The notes: generated by a model not told the origin, from the letters alone. A DNA stretch of 64,000 nucleotides from Bacillus sp. HSf4 (GCF_029537375.1 NZ_CP120679.1:2964001-3028000); one strand, 5' to 3'. Positions 9,203 to 20,959 are shown, counted from the first letter of the stretch. A program made the numbers and translations.

Positions 9203-10498
9203 TTATTTGGATCGGCCGATTCTCGCGAATACCCTTTCAGCGGCCGAAATCGTCTGTTCAATATCTTCATCAGAATGCGCGGTTGACAGAAACAATCCTT
9301 CAAACTGTGACGGCGGCAGGAACACGCCCTCATCAGCCATGCCTTTATAATACTCGGCAAACAGATCAAGATCAGACTGTTTGGCCGTCTCATAATTGAT
9401 GACAGGTTCGTTCGTAAAGAAGAAGCCGATCATCGATCCCGCACGGTTGAATGTATGAGGAATGCCGTGTTTTTCAGCGGCTTCAGAGATGCCTTTTTCC
9501 AATCGGTCGGCTTTGCGGGAGAACTCCTTGTAGGAATCAGGCGTCAGCTGCTTCAATGTTTCGAGCCCCGCCGTCATCGCCAGCGGATTGCCTGACAAGG
9601 TACCGGCTTGATAAATCGGTCCGCTCGGAGCGATTTTCTCCATGATCTCGGCTTTTCCTCCGTAAGCGCCGACAGGAAGACCGCCGCCGATCACTTTTCC
9701 GAGGCATGTCAAATCAGGCGTCACACCGAAGTATCCTTGTGCGCAGTTGTAATCCACTCTAAAGCCTGTCATGACTTCATCGAAGATCAACAGTGCGCCA
9801 TGCGTTTCCGTCAGCTCGCGAAGCCCTTCAAGGAATCCTGTCAGCGGCGGAACAACTCCCATATTTCCGGCTACAGGCTCTACGATGACGCCGGCTATGT
9901 CATCTCCGTATTCCTGAAAGACAAGCTTCATGCTGTCGAGATCATTGTAGGGAACAGTAATCGTATTTTGGGCGATGCTCTCGGGAACCCCGGGGCTGTC
10001 CGGGAGACCCAGTGTGGCGACCCCTGAGCCTGCTTTAATCAGCAGCGAATCGCCGTGTCCATGGTAGCAGCCTTCAAATTTCACAATTTTATTCCGGCCT
10101 GTATATCCTCTCGCAAGCCTTAAGGCGCTCATCGTCGCTTCGGTACCCGAGCTCACCATGCGCACGACCTCTATGGAAGGAACGCGCTCGATGACAAGCT
10201 CGGCAAGCTCTGTTTCAACCTTTGTCGGCGCGCCGAAGCTCGTCCCATTCAGAGCGGTCTTTTGTATGCCGCTGACGACTTTCTCATTGCTGTGCCCTAA
10301 AATAAGCGGACCCCATGATAAGACGTAATCGATATATTCGTTTCCGTCAATATCATATATTTTTGAGCCTTTTCCCCGCTCCATAAAAATCGGGTCCATA
10401 TTTACTGATTTAAAGGCGCGAACCGGACTGTTCACTCCGCCCGGCATGACTCGTTTCGCCTCTTTGAAAGCCGCATTAGACTTTTCATAGCTGCGCAT
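9203..10498 (-). CDS. hemL: HemL, glutamate-1-semialdehyde 2,1-aminomutase
   Basis: PLP enzyme that converts glutamate-1-semialdehyde to 5-aminolevulinate, the second step of the C5 haem pathway. The PLP lysine is seen at K268 ([12 protein letters not shown]); [13 protein letters not shown] and DEVMTGFR are family signatures. 431 aa, normal length. GGGGG lies upstream of the ATG. It is the last gene of the hemAXCDBL operon, followed by a strong terminator. Confidence 0.97.
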   Translation of the reverse strand: MRSYEKSNAAFKEAKRVMPGGVNSPVRAFKSVNMDPIFMERGKGSKIYDIDGNEYIDYVLSWGPLILGHSNEKVVSGIQKTALNGTSFGAPTKVETELAELVIERVPSIEVVRMVSSGTEATMSALRLARGYTGRNKIVKFEGCYHGHGDSLLIKAGSGVATLGLPDSPGVPESIAQNTITVPYNDLDSMKLVFQEYGDDIAGVIVEPVAGNMGVVPPLTGFLEGLRELTETHGALLIFDEVMTGFRVDYNCAQGYFGVTPDLTCLGKVIGGGLPVGAYGGKAEIMEKIAPSGPIYQAGTLSGNPLAMTAGLETLKQLTPDSYKEFSRKADRLEKGISEAAEKHGIPHTFNRAGSMIGFFFTNEPVINYETAKQSDLDLFAEYYKGMADEGVFLPPSQFEGLFLSTAHSDEDIEQTISAAERVFARIGRSK

Positions 10499-10523
10499 CC
10501 TCTAAAACCCCCAGTTCATAATC

Positions 10524-11498
10524 TTATTCTGCCAGCCATTTGGCCGCATCTTTTGCGAAGTACGTAATGATGAGATCCGCGCCGGCCCGTTTCATGCTTG
10601 TCAGCATTTCCAGAACAAGCGCTTTTTCGTCAATCCAGCCGTTTTGGGCAGCCGCTTTAACCATGGCGTATTCCCCGCTGACATTGTATCCGACGACAGG
10701 CAGATTGAATTCATTTTTCACCTCGCGGACAATATCGAGATAGGAAAGCGTCGGTTTGATGATCAGGAAGTCGGCGCCTTCTTCCACGTCAGACTGCGCC
10801 TCCCTAAGGGCTTCACGGCGGTTGGCATAATCCATCTGATATGTCTTCCGGTCTCCAAACTGCGGACTGCTGCCGGCCGCATCGCGAAAAGGTCCGTAAA
10901 AAGCGCTCGCATATTTAACAGCGTACGACATAATCGGCACATTTGTAAATCCTTCCTGATCAAGCGCTTCCCTGATCGCGGCAACAAATCCGTCCATCAT
11001 ATTTGACGGAGCGATAATGTCCGCGCCAGCGCGAGCTTGGCTGACCGCTGTTTTCGCCAGAAGGACGAGCGATTCGTCATTTAAAATTTCCCCGTTTTCA
11101 ACAAGGCCGCAGTGGCCGTGGTCCGTATATTCGCAAAGACATGTGTCAGCGATGACGACCAGCTCAGGAAAGTCTTCTTTAATTTTTGAAATCGCTTTTT
11201 GGACAATGCCGTGGTCATGATATGCTCCACTTCCGACATCATCTTTGTGCACAGGCACACCGAAAACAATCACCGATTGAATGCCGAGACGAACGACTTC
11301 CTCCATCTCTTCTTTGAGGTTGTCTAAAGACAGCTGATATACTCCCGGCATGGACGGCACTTCGTGTTTCGCGTTCTGTTCCTCCGTCACAAAAATCGGG
11401 TAGATGAAGTCTGCGGCCCCCAATTCGGTTTCTCTTACTAATTTTCGCATGCCTGCTGTCGTCCGCAGACGGCGGTGTCTGTGAAATGATGCTTCCAT
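10524..11498 (-). CDS. hemB: HemB, porphobilinogen synthase
   Basis: Condenses two 5-aminolevulinates to porphobilinogen. The two active-site lysines are visible at K195 (SYAVKYAS) and K248 (LIIKPTLSY), and the metal-binding segment [13 protein letters not shown] has three cysteines of the zinc type. 324 aa, normal length. The ATG at 11498 has AAAGGAG eight bases upstream. It sits between hemD and hemL with short spacing, consistent with one operon. Confidence 0.97.
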   Translation of the reverse strand: MEASFHRHRRLRTTAGMRKLVRETELGAADFIYPIFVTEEQNAKHEVPSMPGVYQLSLDNLKEEMEEVVRLGIQSVIVFGVPVHKDDVGSGAYHDHGIVQKAISKIKEDFPELVVIADTCLCEYTDHGHCGLVENGEILNDESLVLLAKTAVSQARAGADIIAPSNMMDGFVAAIREALDQEGFTNVPIMSYAVKYASAFYGPFRDAAGSSPQFGDRKTYQMDYANRREALREAQSDVEEGADFLIIKPTLSYLDIVREVKNEFNLPVVGYNVSGEYAMVKAAAQNGWIDEKALVLEMLTSMKRAGADLIITYFAKDAAKWLAE

Positions 11499-11501
11499 TT
11501 G

Positions 11502-12296
11502 TCATTCTCCTTTTCTTGAAATGCTGCACATCGCTTCCAGCATTCCGTCAATTGTGTATACTTCAGACATCAAGGAAGGGATTCCGTATTCCGCAAGCGC
11601 CTTCTTCGTCAAAGGGCCGATGCTGATAAACACGGTATGGCCCCGTTCGGCCCAATCCTTGCTTTCCTCTTTCAGAATGCTCATAAATGTATGTACCGTC
11701 GAGGAACTCGTAAACGTCACAAAATCAAATGCTTCGCGTTTTGCCACGCCTTTCAGATCACGAATTCCCCGCCGGTCAGGGACGGTTTCGTACAGCGTCC
11801 ATTCCGAAACGTCAATCCCGAGGGGAGAAAGGGTTTTTTTGATCACATCGCGGGAGAGATTGCCTTTTATTACCGCGACTTTTTCACCCCGGTTCAGCTG
11901 TTGTTTTAAAGCTTCCGCCAGCTGTTCAGCCACATAAAGATCCGGTATGAGGTCGATGTCAAGGCGCCTGTCCCGCAAATACCGGGCGGTCTTTTCGCCG
12001 ACGGCGGCCACTTTTACCCGCGGTGCCTCCGGCAGGTTGATTCCGTGATCTTCCAAGTATGAAAAAAAGAATTTGGCCCCGTTTACGCTTGTAAAGACCA
12101 GCCAGTCAGCGGCTTCAAGGCCCGCTTGAAAGAGAGACGCCTGCTCTCTTGGCAGGGCGGGGCGGAATGAAATCAATGAAGTTAAAACCGCTTCTCCCCC
12201 CAATTCCTCCACTTTTTTTGCAAAAGAGCGGGCCTGCGTTTTATTGCGGGTGATGAGCACCTTTTTCCCTTTTAAAGGAAGATGATCATCCTTCAT
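11502..12296 (-). CDS. hemD: HemD, uroporphyrinogen-III synthase
   Basis: Closes and inverts ring D of hydroxymethylbilane to give uroporphyrinogen III. The divergent two-domain HemD fold is suggested by [15 protein letters not shown] at the N-terminus and [12 protein letters not shown] in the second half. The ATG at 12296 gives 264 aa (B. subtilis 262, from memory) and overlaps the hemC stop by 11 nt; an ATG at 12302 is also possible, sharing the AGGAG upstream. The overlap implies translational coupling with hemC. It precedes hemB directly. Confidence 0.92.
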   Translation of the reverse strand: MKDDHLPLKGKKVLITRNKTQARSFAKKVEELGGEAVLTSLISFRPALPREQASLFQAGLEAADWLVFTSVNGAKFFFSYLEDHGINLPEAPRVKVAAVGEKTARYLRDRRLDIDLIPDLYVAEQLAEALKQQLNRGEKVAVIKGNLSRDVIKKTLSPLGIDVSEWTLYETVPDRRGIRDLKGVAKREAFDFVTFTSSSTVHTFMSILKEESKDWAERGHTVFISIGPLTKKALAEYGIPSLMSEVYTIDGMLEAMCSISRKGE

Positions 12297-13227
12297 GTTC
12301 ATCAAGCTCCTGTTTGACGCGGTCAATTAACGCCTTTGCGCCTTTTTTAGACATGGCCAGCGCACATTCCCGGCCGACAGCCTCAGGATCCGTTCCCCTC
12401 GCTTTTTCTCTGTAGACCGTTTTGCCGTCGGGAGAGGCGACAAGTCCGGTCAGTTCGATGACATCTTCTTCATCCATCATCGCAAAGCCTGCAATCGGAA
12501 CCTGACATCCGCCTTCCATCGCATGAAGGAAGCTGCGCTCAGCCATAACGGTCCGTTCGGTATAGCGGTCATTCAGCTTGGAAAACAGAGACAGCAGCTC
12601 CTTGTCGGACGCTCTGCATTCAATCGCCAAAGCGCCTTGTCCAACGGCGGGGAGACAGCTTTCCGGATCAAGAAATTCGCTAACGACATCGTCCTGCCAC
12701 CCCATCCTTGACAGGCCTGCCGCCGCCAAAACAATCGCGTCGTAATCTTCCGTTTCCAGCTTTTTCAGCCTTGTATCGATATTACCCCTGATCCACTTGA
12801 TCTCAAGGTCCGGGCGGATTTGCAAGAGCTGCGCGCTTCTCCGCAGGCTGCTCGTTCCTACCGCCGCTCCTTGTTTTAGATCCGCGAGCTTTTGATGTCC
12901 TTTGGAAATCAGCGCATCCCGGACATCTTCCCGCTTCGGAACACAGCCGATCATGAGCCCTTCAGGAAGTGCGGACGGCATGTCCTTCATGCTGTGAACC
13001 GCCATGTCGATTTCCCCAGCGAGCATCGCCTGCTCGATTTCTTTGACGAAAAGCCCTTTCCCGCCAACCTTTGACAAGGTGACATCCAATATACGATCGC
13101 CTTTGGTCACCATTTCCTTTATGTCAAACGTCATTTCGGGATTGAATTCCTTCAGTTTGCTGATCACCCATTTTGTCTGGGTCATCGCCAATTTGCTTCT
13201 TCTTGAGCCTACGATGATGTTTCTCAT
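12286..13227 (-). CDS. hemC: HemC, hydroxymethylbilane synthase
   Basis: Porphobilinogen deaminase: joins four porphobilinogens on a covalent dipyrromethane cofactor. The cofactor cysteine is C241 (MEGGCQVP) with the start chosen here, and [13 protein letters not shown] is the N-terminal signature. The ATG at 13227 has GGGAGG seven bases upstream; the in-frame GTG further upstream (13242) overlaps that ribosome site and is unlikely. 313 aa. The 3' end overlaps hemD. Confidence 0.96.
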   Translation of the reverse strand: MRNIIVGSRRSKLAMTQTKWVISKLKEFNPEMTFDIKEMVTKGDRILDVTLSKVGGKGLFVKEIEQAMLAGEIDMAVHSMKDMPSALPEGLMIGCVPKREDVRDALISKGHQKLADLKQGAAVGTSSLRRSAQLLQIRPDLEIKWIRGNIDTRLKKLETEDYDAIVLAAAGLSRMGWQDDVVSEFLDPESCLPAVGQGALAIECRASDKELLSLFSKLNDRYTERTVMAERSFLHAMEGGCQVPIAGFAMMDEEDVIELTGLVASPDGKTVYREKARGTDPEAVGRECALAMSKKGAKALIDRVKQELDEHEG

Positions 13228-13263
13228 GTTTTTTCCTCCCACTTCACTACGGCCAGCCCGTTT

Positions 13264-14094
13264 TCAACTAAACCAATGAAATTGCGAAAAACTGCCGAGC
13301 AAAAAGAAATTGATCAAGAGAACAAGAAAAGACGCGGTATTCCACATCGCCGCAATCCGTCCCTGCAGCTCTTTGACAATCCTGATAAATAAATAGTATC
13401 CATATAAAAAAAGCAGCACGATTGAACCGAGCACCTTCGGATCCGTCCAGTAGAGCGTTTCAAGTGACACATAGGACCATATTATCCCCAGTATCAGGCT
13501 CAAAAGCAGCATCGGAACCCCGATAATGTTGAGAATGTATGCCATATGATCAAGCTTTGACAAGTCTTCAATTCTGAGGAGCCATTTCCCCCATTTTTTC
13601 CGTTTCAACAAACGGTACTGGAACAGGTAAAGCACCGAAAAGACGAAAGACAGAGAAAACGCTCCGTACGAGAGTATCGCCATTGTAATATGGATGATCA
13701 AAAGCTCTGATACAAGCCTCCCTGAAAGCTCCGCCGATTGCTGAGCAGTCGGTGTAAACGTATGAATCGCCACCATTGAAAATCCGATCACATTTGTAAA
13801 AAAGACAAGAAAATCCACCTTCAAAAGCTTTGTCAGCACAAGCGACAACGTGACAAGCACCCACGCGTAGAAATACAGACCCTGGACATTGTTCAAAACA
13901 GGAAATGCATCCGTATACCGCATGAAATAAAAAAGGTAGAACGTCTGAAGAATCCAGACAATAGAAAGCAACCAGAAGGCCATTTTCCCTGCCTTCCGGT
14001 TGTGTTGTAGAAAATCTATAAAATAAAAGAGAACACTGAGCGCATAAAACACGATTGTCACTTCATTAAGCCTTGCCAGCAATGTGTCCGTCAT
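13264..14094 (-). CDS. hemX: HemX, membrane protein of the haem operon
   Basis: 276-aa polytopic membrane protein of the CcsA/HemX type, with about eight hydrophobic segments from residue 12 onward. In B. subtilis HemX is reported to lower HemA (glutamyl-tRNA reductase) levels. The ATG at 14094 gives the B. subtilis length; a GTG at 14103 overlapping the hemA stop is the alternative. It follows hemA within a few bases and should be co-transcribed. Confidence 0.93.
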   Translation of the reverse strand: MTDTLLARLNEVTIVFYALSVLFYFIDFLQHNRKAGKMAFWLLSIVWILQTFYLFYFMRYTDAFPVLNNVQGLYFYAWVLVTLSLVLTKLLKVDFLVFFTNVIGFSMVAIHTFTPTAQQSAELSGRLVSELLIIHITMAILSYGAFSLSFVFSVLYLFQYRLLKRKKWGKWLLRIEDLSKLDHMAYILNIIGVPMLLLSLILGIIWSYVSLETLYWTDPKVLGSIVLLFLYGYYLFIRIVKELQGRIAAMWNTASFLVLLINFFLLGSFSQFHWFS

Positions 14095-14099
14095 AACCG

Positions 14100-15455
14100 T
14101 CACTCACTCGCGATGGAAGTGATCCCCTGCAGCCTTTTAAAAACAGCAGCAGGCTGACGCTCATCTTGTTCCTGTGCAGCCGGAAAAGCCGCTTCTTCGA
14201 TATCAAAGATTTGCATAAACAAAGCGAGCTTTTCTTCGGCAGCCGGTTCTGACGCCAATTCCTTCACCTTTAAAATCGGATCGCGCAAAAGCTGATTGAT
14301 AATGCTTTTCGTATGCTTGTTTAAAAGCTTTTTCTCCCTCGTGCTCAAATGAGGAAGTTTTCGTTCGATGCTCTGCATCGTTTCCGACTGAATCGTCAAA
14401 GCTTTTTCCCTCAGAGCCGAGATAACCGGAACGACGCCGAGCGTATTCAGCCACTCCTTGAAGGCGACGATTTCAGACTCGATGATCAGCTCCACTTCCT
14501 CAGCAACAGCCTGACGCTCCTTCAAGTTTTCCTCTACGATGCCTTCGAGATCGTCGATGTCATACAAAAAGACGCCTTCCGCTTCGCTCAGTGCCGGGTC
14601 AAGATCACGCGGAACGGCAATATCCACCATAAAAAGCGGACAACCTTTGCGAAGCTTGTTGACTTGTTCGATCATGTCCTTTGTCACGACATACCCGTTT
14701 GCCCCAGTTGAGCTGATGAGTATATCGGCTTCCATTAAAGCGCACTGCAGCTCATTCAAGCTTTTCGCTTCACCTGAAAAACGGCCGGCAAGCTCTTTTG
14801 CCTTTGAAAAGGTTCGATTGATGACCGTAACCTGTCCGATTCCTTGGCCGTGAAGGTTTTGCACCGCAAGCTCCCCCATTTTGCCGGCGCCGAGAATAAG
14901 CACATGCTTATCGGAAAGATCACCGAAGATTTTTTTGGCGAGCTCAACAGCGGCATAGCTGACAGATACGGCATTGGAAGCGATATCTGTTTCAGAATGG
15001 CAGCGTTTGGCGACGGTGACGGCCTGCTTAAACAAATAATTGAAAACGGTGCCAATCGTTTTCTCTTCCTGAGCCAGCTTGAAACTTGAACGAACTTGGC
15101 CCAAAATCTGCGTTTCGCCGATAACCATCGAATCCAAACCGCAGGCTACCCTGAACAGGTGTTCAACGGCCCCGTCGTTTTCATAAAACTTTAAGTAAGG
15201 GGAAACTTCTTCTTTCGCCAGTCCAAACCAGTTCGCCAAAAACATTTTCATATAGTAACGTCCGGTGTGCAGCTGATCTACGACTGCATACAGCTCTGTC
15301 CGGTTGCATGTCGACACGATAATGTTTTCCAGTATGCTTTTTTCTTCTTTTAACTGCGACATGGCCTGCCCCAGCTCACTCGGCTGAAAGGTCAGCTTTT
15401 CGCGTATATCAACAGGGGCTGATTTGTAATCCAATCCCACGACAAGTATATGCAT
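14100..15455 (-). CDS. hemA: HemA, glutamyl-tRNA reductase
   Basis: NADPH-dependent reductase of Glu-tRNA(Glu) to glutamate-1-semialdehyde, the committed haem step. The nucleophilic cysteine is C50 in STCNRTEL; the Rossmann segment [14 protein letters not shown] and a C-terminal dimerisation helix follow. 451 aa, normal length. It is the first gene of the hemAXCDBL operon; a PerR-like box lies in its promoter region, fitting the peroxide control of hemA known in B. subtilis. Confidence 0.97.
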   Translation of the reverse strand: MHILVVGLDYKSAPVDIREKLTFQPSELGQAMSQLKEEKSILENIIVSTCNRTELYAVVDQLHTGRYYMKMFLANWFGLAKEEVSPYLKFYENDGAVEHLFRVACGLDSMVIGETQILGQVRSSFKLAQEEKTIGTVFNYLFKQAVTVAKRCHSETDIASNAVSVSYAAVELAKKIFGDLSDKHVLILGAGKMGELAVQNLHGQGIGQVTVINRTFSKAKELAGRFSGEAKSLNELQCALMEADILISSTGANGYVVTKDMIEQVNKLRKGCPLFMVDIAVPRDLDPALSEAEGVFLYDIDDLEGIVEENLKERQAVAEEVELIIESEIVAFKEWLNTLGVVPVISALREKALTIQSETMQSIERKLPHLSTREKKLLNKHTKSIINQLLRDPILKVKELASEPAAEEKLALFMQIFDIEEAAFPAAQEQDERQPAAVFKRLQGITSIASE

Positions 15456-15487
15456 ATTCCTGCTTGCACCCCCAACATCTATCTAAA

Positions 15488-15502
15488 TTAGAATCATTAT
15501 AA
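15488..15502. promoter_or_regulatory. PerR box at the hemA promoter
   Basis: TTAGAATCATTATAA matches the PerR consensus TTATAATNATTATAA at 13 of 14 fixed positions. It overlaps a TATAAT -10 on the minus strand upstream of hemA. Confidence 0.75.
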
Positions 15503-15644
15503 TATAGAATTTATTATTCAAAACGATTATAACATATATTCACTATTTTCTCTTCACAAAATGTGAACAGATTTTAAAAAATTGATGTGATATAGTAGAA
15601 ATTGCTTTCCTAGTTCTATTTACAACATCAAGAAGGTGATAACG

Positions 15645-16130
15645 TTGAAAAAGAAATCTGTTTTGCTTCCATTGCTGCTGCTCGCCGTATCCATTTACGC
15701 CTTTTTGCGAACGGGACAGATCAACCTGTTTGAAGGACAAGCTGAATGGTCTGTCCTGTCGGGATTGATCGGTCTGGCCTTTTTATATCAGGGCCAAAAA
15801 GAAGCCGATTCCGCCCACTTCTTTGCCGGCCTGCTGGTGACCGCCATCAGCGTTTATTTTACCTTTAAACAGGAGCTGTTTGGACATGCGGATGATTTTG
15901 CGGTGATCGTGCTGATTGTCGGAGCGGCCCTTCTCGTTAAATCAATGCGGACGAAGGAATACCAATATGAGAGTCTCTTGATGATCGCCGTCGCTTTATA
16001 CCTCTATTTCTTTCAGCAGATTATCAGCTGGCTCCGTTCGCTGAAAATCGAGACGGCGTATGTGGAAACGTATTGGCCGGCCGCTTTCATACTCATCGGC
16101 CTCTTCTTATTATTCTTGAAAAGAAAGTAA
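15645..16130 (+). CDS. ysxD: YsxD, polytopic membrane protein of unknown function
   Basis: 161-aa plus-strand protein with about five or six membrane segments (roughly residues 5-22, 33-50, 60-75, 87-103, 113-128 and 140-157) and short charged loops. No enzymatic motif is visible. The TTG at 15645 is preferred because AAGGTG sits six bases upstream; the in-frame GTG at 15636 lies inside that ribosome site. It is divergent from hemA and convergent with engB, the position of ysxD in B. subtilis. Function is unknown. Confidence 0.82.
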   Translation: MKKKSVLLPLLLLAVSIYAFLRTGQINLFEGQAEWSVLSGLIGLAFLYQGQKEADSAHFFAGLLVTAISVYFTFKQELFGHADDFAVIVLIVGAALLVKSMRTKEYQYESLLMIAVALYLYFFQQIISWLRSLKIETAYVETYWPAAFILIGLFLLFLKRK

Positions 16131-16137
16131 TTTATTC

Positions 16138-16174
16138 CAAAAAAGCACTTGCTCTGACGGCAAGTGCTTTTTTT
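16138..16174. terminator. Bidirectional terminator between ysxD and engB
   Basis: AAAAAAGCACTTGC pairs with GCAAGTGCTTTTTTT around TCTGACG. It has T-runs on both strands and serves the convergent genes. Confidence 0.92.
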
Positions 16175-16761
16175 CAGCTGTTGATCATGTGTTCAATGGC
16201 AGACCACGCTTCCTGTTTGCCCTTTTTCGTTTCCGAAGAAAACAAAATCAGCTGGTCTCCCTGTTCAATATTCAAGGTCTGTCTGACGACTTTGGCATGC
16301 TTTTCCCATTTTCCTTTCGGGATTTTATCCGCTTTTGTCGCGATCACGATCACAGGGATTCCGTAATGCTTTAAAAAGTCGTACATCATGACATCATCTT
16401 GAGAAGGAGCGTGCCTGAGGTCGACGATTTGGACGACCGCTTTCAGCTCTTCGCGTGATGTCAAATACGTCTCGATCATCCGGCCCCATGCTTCACGCTC
16501 TGTTTTTGACACTTTTGCAAATCCATAGCCCGGGACATCGACAAAATGGAGGACGTCATTAATAATATAAAAGTTCAATGTCTGTGTTTTTCCGGGCTTA
16601 GAAGACGTCCTCGCTAAGTTTTTCCGGTTGATCATCGTATTGATGAATGACGATTTTCCGACATTCGACCTTCCGGCAAGGGCGATTTCCGGCAGCCCCC
16701 CTTCAGGGTACTGCTCGGGTTTCACCGCACTGATGACGATTTCTGATTTTGTTACTTTCAT
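16174..16761 (-). CDS. engB: EngB (YsxC), ribosome-biogenesis GTPase
   Basis: Essential TrmE-Era-EngA-EngB family GTPase that acts in 50S subunit assembly. G1 is GRSNVGKS at residues 30-37, G3 DVPGYG and G4 TKAD; switch regions lie between. 195 aa, the usual length. Its ATG overlaps the lonA stop (ATGA), and its ribosome site AGGAGAAG lies inside the lonA 3' end, so it is coupled to lonA as in B. subtilis. Confidence 0.97.
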   Translation of the reverse strand: MKVTKSEIVISAVKPEQYPEGGLPEIALAGRSNVGKSSFINTMINRKNLARTSSKPGKTQTLNFYIINDVLHFVDVPGYGFAKVSKTEREAWGRMIETYLTSREELKAVVQIVDLRHAPSQDDVMMYDFLKHYGIPVIVIATKADKIPKGKWEKHAKVVRQTLNIEQGDQLILFSSETKKGKQEAWSAIEHMINS

Positions 16762-19082
16762 TTCTCTTCTCCTACTAATGCATGCTTGAGGACTTCATCC
16801 AGATGGGCGACGGGTATGAATGTCAAGCCTTCCCGCACGCTTTTTGGAATATCCTCTATGTCTTTTTCGTTATCTTTCGGCATAATAATCGTTGTCAGGC
16901 CGGCACGATGCGCCGCCAGCGTCTTTTCCTTGAGACCTCCGATCGGCAGCACCCGGCCTCTCAGCGTGATTTCCCCTGTCATACCGACGCTGCGGGAAAC
17001 CGGACGATCCGTCAGCGCGGATACGAGAGCGGTCGCCATCGTGATGCCTGCGGATGGGCCGTCTTTTGGAACTGCGCCCTCCGGCACGTGAATGTGGATG
17101 TCTTGTTTTTCATGAAAATCCGGGCTGATGTTTAATTCTTCCGCTTTTGAACGTACATAGCTGAAGGCAGCCTGTGCGGATTCTCTCATGACATCGCCGA
17201 GCTTTCCGGTTAAGATCAGCTTGCCTTTCCCAGGGGACAGCGACACTTCGATTGACAGCGTATCTCCGCCGACCGCCGTGTACGCAAGGCCCGTGACAAC
17301 GCCGATTTGATCATCGAGCTCAGCCTGTCCGTATCTGAACATCCGTTTTCCAAGGTAGTCTTCAAGGTTGTTTTCCGTGACCGTGATCCTTTTTCTTTCG
17401 CCTGAGACGATCAGCTTTGCCGCTTTTCTGCATATCGATGCGATCTGGCGTTCAAGACTCCGCACACCGGCTTCCCTCGTATAATAGCGAATAACATCAC
17501 GGACAGCGTTGTCGCGGATTTGCAGATTGGTTTTCTTCAATCCGTGCTCCTTCAGCTGTTTTGGAAGCAGATGGTCCTTTACAATTTCAACCTTCTCGAC
17601 CTCCGTATAGCCCGCAATCGTGATAATCTCCATCCTGTCCCTCAGCGGGCCGGGGATCGTCGCTAAATTGTTCGCCGTTGCGATAAACAATACTTTTGAT
17701 AAGTCAAATGTTTCTTCAATATAATGATCGCTGAATGTATGGTTTTGCTCAGGATCGAGCACTTCCAGCATCGCTGACGCCGGATCTCCCCTGAAGTCAG
17801 AAGCCATTTTGTCGATCTCGTCCAAAAGAAATACAGGGTTGTTCTTGCCGGCTTTTTTCATTCCTTGAATGATCCGGCCCGGCATCGCACCCACATATGT
17901 GCGGCGGTGACCGCGGATCTCCGATTCATCTCTGACGCCGCCCAGCGAAATGCGGACGAATTTTCGGCCGAGCGATTTGGCGATCGATTTGGCCAGCGAC
18001 GTTTTCCCGACTCCCGGCGGTCCGGCCAAGCACAAAATCGGCCCTTTCAAAGAACGGGTCAACTTTTGCACGGCTAAATATTCGAGAACCCGTTCCTTCA
18101 CTTTTTCAAGGCCGTGATGCTCTTCATCGAGTATTTTGCCGGCCAGTTTAATATCGAGCCTGTCTTCTGTCGCCTCATTCCACGGGAGGGAAACGAGCCA
18201 TTCGATATAATTGCGGATCACCGAGCTTTCAGCGGAGCTTGACGGGATTTTTTCGTACCGGTTCAGCTCTTTAAATGCCGTCTCCTTTACATTGTCGGGC
18301 ATCCCGGCCTGCTCGATTTTTTCAGTCAGCTTTTGGACTTCGCCGGTTTTTCCTTCCTTGTCGCCGAGCTCTTTTTGTATGGCTTTCATCTGCTCGCGCA
18401 GGTAGTACTCCTTTTGCGTTCTTTCCATTGAACGCTTCACACGCTGCCCGATTTTCTTCTCAATCTCAAGGACTTCTTTTTCATTGTGAATCAGGTCGAT
18501 CACTTTATTTAATCTGGCTTTCACATCGATGGTTTCCAGCACTTCCTGCTTGTCTTTTAACTTAAGCGGAAGATGGGAGGCGACGATATCCGCCATTCGT
18601 CCGGGCTCTTCGATATCTGTCACTGCCGCAAAGGTTTCAGCCGATATTTTTTTAGAAATCTTTATGTATTGATCGAAGTGGTCAAGCAGCGTACGCATAA
18701 GCGCTTCGTCTTCCACGTCTTTTTCGGTTTCTTCTTCGATTCGCTCGATTTTTACAGATGTATAGTCATCCATTTCATGATACTCGAGGATGCGGGCGCG
18801 CTGAATGCCTTCAACGAGCACGCGGATCGTTCCGTTCGGCAGCTTGAGCATCTGCTTGATTTTCGTATAGGTTCCGAACGTAAAGATCTCTTCTTCACTC
18901 GGTTCGTCTATGGATATGTCCCGTTGTGTGGCCAAAAAGATCATATGATCATTCATCATAGACTGTTCAAGCGCCTCAACCGACTTTTCACGCCCTACAT
19001 CAAGGTGCAGAACCATCGTCGGATAGACAAGTAAACCTCTTAAAGGGAGGAGCGGGATGTTTCGTTTCGTTTCATCTGCCAT
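16758..19082 (-). CDS. lonA: LonA, ATP-dependent Lon protease
   Basis: Cytosolic AAA+ serine protease for regulatory and damaged proteins. The N-terminal substrate domain begins [13 protein letters not shown], Walker A is GPPGVGKT at 354-361, and the catalytic dyad is S677 (DGPSAG) with K720 ([12 protein letters not shown]). The ATG at 19082 gives 774 aa, the B. subtilis length, and has GGAGGTG upstream; a longer frame to 19118 lacks a ribosome site. A TATAAT near 19130 on the minus strand could be the -10, but its -35 is poorly spaced. Confidence 0.97.
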   Translation of the reverse strand: MADETKRNIPLLPLRGLLVYPTMVLHLDVGREKSVEALEQSMMNDHMIFLATQRDISIDEPSEEEIFTFGTYTKIKQMLKLPNGTIRVLVEGIQRARILEYHEMDDYTSVKIERIEEETEKDVEDEALMRTLLDHFDQYIKISKKISAETFAAVTDIEEPGRMADIVASHLPLKLKDKQEVLETIDVKARLNKVIDLIHNEKEVLEIEKKIGQRVKRSMERTQKEYYLREQMKAIQKELGDKEGKTGEVQKLTEKIEQAGMPDNVKETAFKELNRYEKIPSSSAESSVIRNYIEWLVSLPWNEATEDRLDIKLAGKILDEEHHGLEKVKERVLEYLAVQKLTRSLKGPILCLAGPPGVGKTSLAKSIAKSLGRKFVRISLGGVRDESEIRGHRRTYVGAMPGRIIQGMKKAGKNNPVFLLDEIDKMASDFRGDPASAMLEVLDPEQNHTFSDHYIEETFDLSKVLFIATANNLATIPGPLRDRMEIITIAGYTEVEKVEIVKDHLLPKQLKEHGLKKTNLQIRDNAVRDVIRYYTREAGVRSLERQIASICRKAAKLIVSGERKRITVTENNLEDYLGKRMFRYGQAELDDQIGVVTGLAYTAVGGDTLSIEVSLSPGKGKLILTGKLGDVMRESAQAAFSYVRSKAEELNISPDFHEKQDIHIHVPEGAVPKDGPSAGITMATALVSALTDRPVSRSVGMTGEITLRGRVLPIGGLKEKTLAAHRAGLTTIIMPKDNEKDIEDIPKSVREGLTFIPVAHLDEVLKHALVGEEK

Positions 19083-19118
19083 TTTGACTGACACCTCCGT
19101 AGCTTTAGTATGAACCAT

Positions 19119-19276
19119 TATAATATACTTTTTTTATCCCTGTACAATTGTAAGCCCGAAATAAAAGGGTCTACTGTAGTATACCCTTTCTTCCACTTCT
19201 GAAAAAGGAAAAGATGACCTTTGGAAAGAAAACTTGCCGCTTCCGAAAGGCTTTTGAAAACGCCTCTGACGCCGTT
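19119..19276. other. lonA-lonB intergenic region
   Basis: Carries the presumed lonA promoter (TATAAT on the minus strand, TTGTAC 19 bp upstream, poor spacing). I see no gene, CIRCE element or other recognisable operator here. Confidence 0.4.
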
Positions 19277-19305
19277 AAAAAAATCCCCATCTGATGATGA
19301 GGATT
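19277..19305 (-). terminator. lonB terminator
   Basis: AATCCTCATC pairs with GATGGGGATT and is followed by TTTTT on the minus strand, directly at the lonB stop codon. Confidence 0.82.
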
Positions 19306-20959
19306 ATACGGATTCTTTTTTGATTTGAGCTCCTTCCGGCATTTCCGTCGGCGGGTCCACTAAAGCGAGATCAAGGACTTCCTGCAAGGTTTTGACCGGT
19401 ATGATATGAACGCCTTCAATCCGATTTAAGATCGACTGCACATTCTCATGCGGAATGATGACGGTTTTAGCGCCCGCATGTTTGGCGGCTTTTATTTTCG
19501 GAATCACACCGCCGATCGGCTTTACCCGGCCGTGCAGGCTGATTTCGCCCGTCATGGCAATCGTATGGTCAATCGGGATTTTATGGATGGCTGAAAAAAT
19601 GCCGACCGCCATCGCAATCCCAGCCGACGGCCCGTCCACCGGAATTCCGCCCGGAAAATTGATGTGAATGTCATAGTCGGAAGCTTTCACTCCCATTGTT
19701 TTAAGAACGGTCATGACATTTTCAACAGACCCTTTCGCCATGCTTTTGCGGCGGATCGATTTTGACTGATTGCCGATATTCTCTTCCTCGGCTATGCCCG
19801 TAATATTAATCGTCCCTTTATCAGCCGCCGGATTGACGGTCACTTCAATTTCCAGAAGCGAGCCGCTGTTTGGACCGTGGACGGCAAGACCGTTGACAAT
19901 ACCGACTTGTGGTTTTTGAGCGATTTTTTGTTCGTATTTTGGTGTCAGCTGGCTTGAATGGATCACCCATTCGATATCCTCAAGGGTCACATCGCTGCGT
20001 TCTTCCGTTAAAGCCATTCCGGCGGCGATCTGCATCATATTGACGACTTCACGGCCGTTACGTGCATAGCGCGTCAACAGGTCCAGCCCCTCATTTGCGA
20101 CTTGTTTTTGGATTTTTTCAGCTGCTTTTTTTGCGACTGTTTTCAATTCGTGTTTTTCCAGGTCCCGGAAAAACACTTCCAAGCAACGCGAACGAATCGC
20201 GGGCGGGATTTCCTCAGGCATTCTCGTTGTTGCACCGATCAGCCTGAAATCAGCGGGCAGTCCGTTTTGAAAGATGTCGTGAATATGTTTTGGAATTTGC
20301 GTGTTTTCTTCACTGTAATAAGCACTTTCCAAAAATACTTTTCGATCCTCAAGGACCTTCAGCATTTTATTCATTTGAATCGGGTGAAGCTCGCCGATTT
20401 CATCGATAAATAAAACACCGCCATGGGCGTGTGTGACGGCGCCCTGCTTCGGCTGCGGAATACCCGCCTGTCCCATCGCCCCGGCTCCCTGGTAAATCGG
20501 ATCATGGACCGAGCCGATTAACGGATCGGCAATCCCCCGTTCGTCAAAACGGGCCGTTGTCGCATCAAGCTCGACAAAGACGGAATGTTCCTGAAAAGGG
20601 GAGCGCTTATTTTTTTTCGCTTCCTCCAACACAAGCCGAGCGGCAGCCGTCTTTCCCACTCCGGGAGGGCCGTAGATGATCACATGCTGCGGATTCGGCC
20701 CGCAAAGCGCGGCTTTCAGCGCTTTAATCCCGTCCTCCTGGCCGACAATATCTTTAAAGGTTGCAGGCCTTACCTTTTCTGACAAAGGTTCTGACAAATG
20801 GATCGATCTCATTTTCCGGAGCTGTTCCATCTCTTTTTTGGACTCTCTGTCTATTGTAACCTTTTGCGTTCTTTGGTTTTTAAGCAAATTCCAAAAATAT
20901 AAACCGATGATGATTCCGAAAAATAGTTGTACAAAAAGTGCAATGCTCGTCCAGCTCAA
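19304..20959 (-). CDS. lonB: LonB, forespore membrane-anchored Lon-like protease
   Basis: Lon paralogue with an N-terminal membrane anchor (about residues 5-24) in place of the LonA substrate domain, Walker A GPPGVGKT at 97-104, and the dyad S445 (DGPSAG) and K488. 551 aa against about 552 in B. subtilis. The TTG start is supported by AGGAGGG eight bases upstream. In B. subtilis lonB is expressed in the forespore under SigF; a textbook SigF promoter is seen here. It helps control forespore regulatory proteins, according to published work. Confidence 0.96.
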   Translation of the reverse strand: MSWTSIALFVQLFFGIIIGLYFWNLLKNQRTQKVTIDRESKKEMEQLRKMRSIHLSEPLSEKVRPATFKDIVGQEDGIKALKAALCGPNPQHVIIYGPPGVGKTAAARLVLEEAKKNKRSPFQEHSVFVELDATTARFDERGIADPLIGSVHDPIYQGAGAMGQAGIPQPKQGAVTHAHGGVLFIDEIGELHPIQMNKMLKVLEDRKVFLESAYYSEENTQIPKHIHDIFQNGLPADFRLIGATTRMPEEIPPAIRSRCLEVFFRDLEKHELKTVAKKAAEKIQKQVANEGLDLLTRYARNGREVVNMMQIAAGMALTEERSDVTLEDIEWVIHSSQLTPKYEQKIAQKPQVGIVNGLAVHGPNSGSLLEIEVTVNPAADKGTINITGIAEEENIGNQSKSIRRKSMAKGSVENVMTVLKTMGVKASDYDIHINFPGGIPVDGPSAGIAMAVGIFSAIHKIPIDHTIAMTGEISLHGRVKPIGGVIPKIKAAKHAGAKTVIIPHENVQSILNRIEGVHIIPVKTLQEVLDLALVDPPTEMPEGAQIKKESV

